64,000 nucleotides of DNA from positions 56,813 to 120,812 of the forward strand of contig WTPW01000665.1 in assembly GCA_009809945.1 (NCBI GenBank), in the 5' to 3' direction. Positions 57,930 through 64,000 of the stretch are shown piece after piece. Source of the stretch: Gigaspora margarita (lineage: Eukaryota; Glomeromycota; Glomeromycetes; Diversisporales; Gigasporaceae). The position numbers and the translations under genes are program-made. The notes beneath the pieces are model-generated. The model worked only from the letters and a program-made list of their open reading frames with translations, did not search any database and was not told the DNA's origin. The number at the start of each line of letters is the position of its first letter. Positions within the stretch are counted from its first letter, which is position 1.

Positions 57930-57937
57930 CTTTTATA
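57930..57937 (-). promoter_or_regulatory. TATA-like box of rep
   Basis: TATAAAAG on the minus strand about 85 bases upstream of the ATG at 57844, in the divergent spacer. Confidence 0.4.
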
Positions 57938-57968
57938 TCTTTTTTAAAATTAGCAGATTGTAAAAAAA

Positions 57969-57978
57969 TTATATAAAG
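57969..57978 (+). promoter_or_regulatory. TATA-like box of the 58008 gene
   Basis: TTATATAAAG about 30 bases upstream of the ATG at 58008, facing away from the rep box. Confidence 0.45.
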
Positions 57979-58007
57979 GACTAAATTTTTATTTACTTTA
58001 TAACAAA

Positions 58008-58692
58008 ATGTGCACCAATACAACAAACAAATTAATTGTTAATCAACAACTTATTCTTGATCCTCCTGAAATATTTTTTGGAAAATATGCAAGAAAAAAT
58101 GATTATGAAATTTACATCAATGAATGCAAAATTATCTATATTGTTGAAACAAATAATAATACTCCAATTGCTATATTCCTCAAATGTGTTTTAAAAGGAT
58201 ATTTAAAAGAAAAAAATATGAAAAGCTAATTTAATATTTGTTTGAAATGCGAAAAATTTACCTATATTCCTGTCCATTCAAACTTTACTTTTGGTAATTT
58301 TCGACCACTAGGAAATGTAAAAGAAGAACCTCCCACATTAATTACTGAAAACATCAATCTTGTAATGAACCAAACAACCCTTTATAAATTACATTCGAAA
58401 AAATGAAAAAGTAAATTTATATTTTCTCGATCATACAAAAATGGAACTCTTTTTCAAAACTTATATCGATTGGTGCAGATATAAACTTTATGAATATGAA
58501 CATGAAAACATTACCGTTTATAATAGAAAATTTAAAAAAATTGATCAATTCATTGAAAAAGATTTATTTTATTATGTAAATTATACTTTAAAAAAAGAGA
58601 TGGTATTTAACACATGCCCCAATTGCAGCAAAATCTGTGTAAACAAAAAGAATAGTTGTGGGTGCAAAAAAATTAAATGCTCATATAAATAA
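58008..58692 (+). pseudogene. Hypothetical protein with C-terminal Cys knot
   Basis: ATG at 58008 (MCTNTTNKLIVNQQLILDPP). A TAA after 73 codons, continuing protein-like (NICLKCEKFTYIPVHSNFTF ... TLYKLHSKK), a TGA, a shift, then 83 open codons ending TCPNCSKICVNKKNSCGCKK to TAA at 58692. CEKC and the C-terminal Cys cluster suggest zinc binding. Divergent from rep and nearly touching the next convergent gene (4 bases). A structural role is possible but not shown. Confidence 0.5.
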
Positions 58693-58695
58693 ATT

Positions 58696-59235
58696 TTATA
58701 ATAATTCTTTATTAATTAACGATTTTAACTCTTTTTCATTCCCTTTTTCAAAATGATATTTTAAAACAAATAGTTGAACTCTGTAATCTCTTTCACATTT
58801 AATAATAAAATTTATATTATTTTGAAAAAAATTGGATTAAGATCGATTGGAACCCAACTTTGTAAATATACAAAATTAATTTCTTTATATTTGTTGAAAT
58901 ATCATTTTGTAATTCTTTCATGACATAATATTTTGGGAAATACTTGTTGATTTTGTTTTTTTTAAATAATTTTTTATCTTATTATTATACAGTCCACTAA
59001 TACCACCAAAACATTCAAATAATGTTTCTTCTAATAACGATTTTCCTGATTCTGTTTTTCTATAGCAAAAAATAAATATTAGTTTTTTTGTAAAATAATA
59101 CTAACAAATATTGTCTGACCAAATTGTCTCAAATGTAATTTTAAAATTTTTTAAAATTAAATGTAATTTAAATTGTTCTTTAAAATTTAACATTTTAAAA
59201 ATGTTAATATTAGTCTCGAGAAAAAATTGATTCAT
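58696..59235 (-). pseudogene. P-loop protein, possible second helicase fragment
   Basis: ATG at 59235 (MNQFFLETNINIFKMLNFKE). The middle reads IFCYRKTESGKSLLEETLFE, a P-loop-like SGKS with the usual Leu-rich helix after it, as in SF3 helicases; the first Gly is lacking. Two shifts and TAA/TGA stops follow, and the tail ends RVQLFVLKYHFEKGNEKELK. It may be a remnant of another Rep-type helicase or of an unrelated ATPase. Confidence 0.4.
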
Positions 59236-59445
59236 TTTTGTTAATTTAAAAATTTCATAAAAATTTATTTCTATTTATAAAAATTTATTTATAAATCATT
59301 TTATAAAATAAAATATCTGATTAATATTGTAATGCAAAAAATATCTGATTACATAAATTAATAATCATCAATATTTTGATAAAAAATATCGGAACAAGTT
59401 AAATAATTTATTTACAAATTCGTAACTTATAAGAATTACAAAATA

Positions 59446-60518
59446 CAGTCAGGGAATATACCAAATATGGACAGTGTCGATTACACCTTTTATGGTATAT
59501 AAGCACTGATTGTCACATATAGATTATGAAACATTACATGCAAATCAACCAATCAAATCGCGGCTTTGAAAATAAAAAATTAGATAATAATATAGTACTG
59601 TCGCACTGTAGTAATATAGAACGTATAGTGTGAATATTTATTAACAAAAGGTTATTTAAACTCTACCAAACTTTAAATCTAAATAGAAATTTGTACTGTG
59701 CATAATTTATTGTTCGTTTCGATAAATCAAATAAAAAAAACATCACTTTGAGAAAACTTCAAAAAATCAAAAATTTGCATAATGGTACCAGTAATATGGG
59801 TTTTCTAAATTAAACTAATGAAATCCAGACAACCATATCGAGGTGTATTATATTTGGCAAGTGGAGAACATGAAATATCGCCAATAACATTATATACTTT
59901 TTGATAATGCTAGATAAAACCCTATATATTTCTATAGCCATGAATATATTCCAATCCTCTTACGACTATGTATTGATTTTGGTATCTAGAAAAATAAAAA
60001 AAAAATTCAAAAAAAATTAAATCACCAGTAAAAAAAAATACTTGATTGTCAAAAGTTCATTCATAAAATCACTTCCAAAAATAATAAGCTAATTTCAATA
60101 AAAGTGCTATCTTTTAGGCTATAACAAGTAGCAAGCATAAGTATAAACCATAAATACTAAAGAAGTGGCATCATACAGTACTGTAGTTAAATACACGAAC
60201 ATAGTGAAATGAAAATAGCTTACTGAACAACATTTTAGTAAGATTAAACTCCTACGTACAAAACAGATTCCCGGATTTCGTATCTCATCTACTTTTTTAG
60301 CAAAAGTAAATTGAGGTGGATTATTGTGGATTAATTAAACTTGATATCTTCAAAACCCTAGTTATGTATCTATTTGCAAGTTTGTTAAAATGAATTAAAT
60401 GAATAAAAAATTTCTGAAGAATGGTTACAAAAATGTGCGCAAGAGCCAATCAAATATGAAAATCAACGTATAGATTATTCTTGAATCTGATTTTCCAATC
60501 CGGTATATTCCCTGACTG
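59446..60518. mobile_element. CAGTCAGGGAATATACC element
   Basis: 1073 bp, ends CAGTCAGGGAATATACC and CAGTCAGGGAATATACCGG inverted, with AAATA on both sides (5 bp). No transposase. The interior has no clear repeat. Confidence 0.82.
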
Positions 60519-60565
60519 AAATAAGAATATCTGATTAATATTTACGAATTTGTAATGTCAAAAAA

Positions 60566-62570
60566 AGGACCCCGGACATCTCTCATATAGGTCATAACTG
60601 ATCTGCATGAATTTAGGCATTTTTGCTACCCCTAAAATCAAGTAAATTTGCTAAAAGTTGGATTATTATATATAAACTTTGTAGTAATTTGCTAAAAACT
60701 AAATTATAATATCTAGTATCAAGTAAATAAATATAGTATAAATTTTTTTATTTGAATTCATAGAATTAAAATAAAAAAATTTTTATCAAATTTGGTCAAG
60801 AACTCGTGGAGATATCTTTGATGAAAGTTCCTGTAAACAATTTTAATGTAGCTTCTTTGTAATATGTTTTTTTGCTTTTTCAAAATAACCCACTGTTCGG
60901 CGATGATTTACAAGAAATTTTACTATGCTAACTAAAAAAAAANNNNNNNNNNNNNNNNNNNNNNNNNNNNNNNNNNNNNNNNNNNNNNNNNNNNNNNNNN
61001 NNNNNNNNNNNNNNNNNNNNNNNNNNNNNNNNNNNNNNNNNNNNNNNNNNNNNNNNNNNNNNNNNNNNNNNNNNNNNNNNNNNNNNNNNNNNNNNNNNNN
61101 NNNNNNNNNNNNNNNNNNNNNNNNNNNNNNNNNNNNNNNNNNNNNNNNNNNNNNNNNNNNNNNNNNNNNNNNNNNNNNNNNNNNNNNNNNNNNNNNNNNN
61201 NNNNNNNNNNNNNNNNNNNNNNNNNNNNNNNNNNNNNNNNNNNNNNNNNNNNNNNNNNNNNNNNNNNNNNNNNNNNNNNNNNNNNNNNNNNNNNNNNNNN
61301 NNNNNNNNNNNNNNNNNNNNNNNNNNNNNNNNNNNNNNNNNNNNNNNNNNNNNNNNNNNNNNNNNNNNNNNNNNNNNNNNNNNNNNNNNNNNNNNNNNNN
61401 NNNNNNNNNNNNNNNNNNNNNNNNNNNNNNNNNNNNNNNNNNNNNNNNNNNNNNNNNNNNNNNNNNNNNNNNNNNNNNNNNNNNNNNNNNNNNNNNNNNN
61501 NNNNNNNNNNNNNNNNNNNNNNNTTTTTCTATTTCCAAAAACGTATATCACGTGCCAAAATTGTTTGCAAAAACGTATGACGTCCGAATTTACAAAAACG
61601 TTAATATCTCCACGAGTTTTCAACATTTTTTCATAAAATTTGAGGTTCTATTAGTCAATAATATGCTTTAAAAGTTTACTTAGTGCGCAGTAACTTGTTT
61701 CATTTGAACTTGTAAAAATNTAGNCTGTGATNNAATTTTTNTGTTTTCATCAAAATTGNAAATTTTANAAAATNCNGAATCTGGAAGCAAATTGAAAAAT
61801 CATCATAACTTCGTCAATATTAATCCGTTTTTGATAAAATTTTAAATAAAGACTTTAAAATACCTATTCTACCAACTTACTTAGTCACATTTTGGAGGTT
61901 CCATTTTGAGAAAGTGCTTCTGAAAGCATTTGAAGTTTAGGATAAACTTGCGAAAACGTATGCGTCTGAATTTACAAAAATGTTAATATCTTCACAAGTT
62001 TTTAATACTTTTTCATAAAATTTGAGATTCTATTAGTCCATGATATGCGCTACAAGTCTTGTTATAATTTTTTTTTTAGTTAGCATAGTAAAATTTCTTG
62101 TAAATCATCGCTGAACAGTGGGTTATTTTGAAAAGTTAAAATTATTATATAAATTACTAACTAATTTACTTAATGATAACCCTGTGCAATTGTATTACAC
62201 AATTATTTGTTTATCAACATACAATCATGATCAATGATCGTAATACATATGCAGAGTAAGTACCAAGTTGTATTGATACTAAAGCCCAATTATATGCTAC
62301 AACTACTTTTTAATTATAATTGATTATCATTTTGCTCTGTAAACTATTAATAACTTGTTATATCCAGATTGATTATCATCAAAATGTGGTTAAATCGCTA
62401 AAAATAAAATATGACATGTATAAAATCTTAGTAATTCGCCAAAATATTCAATTATGATTCTTTTTAAAATTAACTTAATTTGCTAAAATTAAAATTTGGT
62501 CCTTAGATCAAAATTGAATCAATTTGCTAAAAAAAAATATATGACATATATCAGTGATGTCCAGGGTCCT
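60566..62570. mobile_element. AGGACCCCGG-family fold-back element, copy A2
   Basis: Same family as 40501-43266 in opposite orientation, perfect 8-bp duplication TCAAAAAA (60558-60565, 62571-62578). The assembly gap lies at its palindrome centre. It lacks the nested MITE seen in copy A. The long N-filled frames over it are meaningless. Confidence 0.9.
60943..61523. other. Assembly gap, 581 N
   Basis: Unsequenced. By comparison with copy A it should hold about 680 bp, corresponding to roughly 42200-42880, including the centre of the large palindrome. Confidence 0.9.
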
Positions 62571-62770
62571 TCAAAAAATATCTGATTTCATAAATTAATA
62601 ATCAATATTTGAATAAAAACATTGAAACAAGTTAAATATGTTTTTCTATTAATTTATTTACAGATTCGTAAATTATAAGATGAACATTTACGAATAAGAA
62701 TAACTGATCAACATTTACAAATTTATAAATTAAGCCTGATTATGTAATTTACAAAAATGGTAATGTCTAA

Positions 62771-63107
62771 ATTGTAAAATAATAAAAACTTTAAATAAGC
62801 ATCAAAATTTTATTTGAAAATTTGAAAAATGAAAAAAAAATTATTTTTATATTATTTCGCCTGAAGTTATTTTTATGATCATTGATTTGATAGTTTTTAA
62901 TGCAGAATAGGAACTCAAAAATTTTATGTTAATATGTAAATTGTTTTATACTTGTATTAAAGAACAAACAAAATTATCGCTTTCAACAAACAAATATCAC
63001 TTCGACTTTAACACCTTATTTGATGAAAAAATAATTTTTTAAAAGATATCTTTAAAGAAATTCAACACATAATTTTATTCGAAAGATTTAAAATATTCCA
63101 TATAACT
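62771..63107. other. No gene recognised
   Basis: AT-rich spacer to the right of the repeat array. The start of a plus-strand gene may lie here, but no clear ATG earlier than 63108 is seen. Confidence 0.4.
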
Positions 63108-63480
63108 ATGAAAAAAATTAAATATGATTATTCTGAAAAAACAAAAATACGAAAATACATTATACCTAAAAAATTTATTGAATCAAACAAATGAATATTT
63201 TTTTCTTTATAAACTTGAACAGAATTATATGATAGATATGAAAAATAGTATTTTTTACAAAAAAAATATCACAAATACATTTTTGACAAAAGGATTCAAT
63301 CTGATTGGTATGATAATGAAGACTGTATTATCCATAGTAAAAAATATTTTTTATTTAATTTAGTATATTTCAATCATTTATTAGCAAATAATTGTTGAGA
63401 AATTATTAAATCACTTCATAATTACAATTAGAATTCAAACTCATAAAGATAATATTACTATTCATTCATTTGTAATTCTT
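63108..63480 (+). pseudogene. Decayed hypothetical gene
   Basis: ATG at 63108 (MKKIKYDYSEKTKIRKYIIP ...), TGA after about 28 codons, then two shifts. A later protein-like piece (IQSDWYDNEDCIIHSKKYFL ... LLANNC, TGA, EIIKSLHNYN) reaches about 63430. No motif. It lies just outside the right repeat array, so it need not belong to the Rep-bearing element. Confidence 0.35.
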
Positions 63481-63800
63481 TGATGCGAATTAAATAAACT
63501 TTGGCCCAAATTATGAATTAATAACAAAATGCTTATCAAAATTTGGGAGATTTTAATAAATATTCATTCATTTTACTTGAAATTTTACAGGTTAATTCTT
63601 TGAACTCATCTTACTAACTTTGTTATGATCATATTGCATGCTTCATTTGGTCAAGATGCTTTATTAAACATGTTCTTTTTTAAAACGTACAAGAAAAGTG
63701 AATTTTACACAAAAGACAAATGAAAAAATTTAATAACTTTGTCAATAATGATCCAAAACCCATCAAATTTCACAGGAAAAATTTTGTGACTATCTTTTAA

Positions 63801-63965
63801 GAGGCATGCCATTTATTATATAATTTTTACCATGAATACATGATCAGAGGTGATGATTACATCTATATATTATATTAAGTAATCTGAATTAATAAAGTGA
63901 TCACACCATACATGGATGAGGAAGACTACTAAGTAAAAAATATTACGTAATAAATGGCATGCCCC
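63801..63965. mobile_element. Short GRGGCATGCCATTTATTA MITE
   Basis: 165 bp, ends GAGGCATGCCATTTATTA and GGGGCATGCCATTTATTA inverted, 3-bp TAA on each side; Harbinger-like target. Its ends resemble those of 52237-54101 (GGGGAGTGCCATTTATCA). Confidence 0.82.
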
Positions 63966-64000
63966 TAATAGTTTGTGAAATTTGAAGATATGTTATTATA

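Larger units (their letters stand above)
59330..62770 (-). repeat. Right repeat array of the Rep-bearing element, split by two inserts
   Basis: Pieces at 59330-59445, 60519-60565 and 62571-62770 carry ATCTGATTA, TTTACGAATTTGTAA and GATCAACATTTACAAATT, the reverse complements of words in the left array (49870-50165). The elements 59446-60518 and 60566-62570 have split it. Confidence 0.7.

Noticed and set aside
60843-61671. Long frames over the gap (about 230-250 codons)
   Set aside because: They consist almost entirely of undetermined bases inside a non-coding element.

Overview
The window is AT-rich eukaryotic nuclear DNA packed with mobile elements and decayed genes. Four short introns (about 61-78 bp, GT...AG) can be read in one broken repeat gene near the left end, and there are at least a dozen inverted-terminal-repeat elements with clean target-site duplications. 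From base composition, intron size and a recalled resemblance of that repeat gene to families common in arbuscular mycorrhizal fungi, my best guess is a Rhizophagus-like fungus; this is inference, not proof. I see no tRNA, rRNA, CRISPR or ordinary conserved housekeeping gene.

Layout. 1-5.7 kb: satellite-like DNA, a multi-exon repeat gene cut by two small elements, a C2H2 zinc-finger fragment and a fold-back repeat. 6.4-9.5 kb: a decayed unknown gene, an ISXO2/Merlin-type transposase fossil, an F-box-like pseudogene and an HNH endonuclease pseudogene. 10.6-16.5 kb: a few small open genes between satellites and small elements. 17-19.3 kb: mobile elements, one carrying short telomere-like repeats. 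19.7-27.3 kb: a compact block of broken genes of unknown origin (a 2.2 kb SEC-C-like gene split by an 0.9 kb element, a pair of paralogues, an HMG-box-like gene, a J-domain gene and small membrane proteins), several with TATA-like boxes close to the start.

28.9-47.1 kb is a fossil of a large DNA virus or virus-like element. About 17 genes all lie on the minus strand, almost every one followed by its own inverted-repeat hairpin. Recognisable members are a family B DNA polymerase, a cytidylate kinase, a deoxynucleoside kinase, a Nudix hydrolase, an F-box-like gene and an HNH endonuclease. All carry stops or frameshifts except a few short ones, and five mobile elements lie in or beside the array. 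One gene per hairpin resembles the 3'-end rule known for mimiviruses, so a relative of nucleocytoplasmic large DNA viruses is the best reading.

49.9-62.8 kb is a second, different virus-like element. AT-rich repeat arrays in opposite orientation bound a compact set of genes whose neighbours overlap or nearly touch at their stops. The key gene encodes an HUH endonuclease plus SF3 helicase Rep of the type used by circular single-stranded DNA viruses and plasmids, here with a Cys-rich N-terminus. Three later insertions (one of them a 3.3 kb nest of elements) inflate it; without them it is about 6.5 kb.

Inserts can often be removed on paper at their target duplications and the host reading frame then continues, so the order of events is partly readable: virus-like elements arrived, then transposons jumped into them, and both decayed, mostly by C:G to T:A changes.
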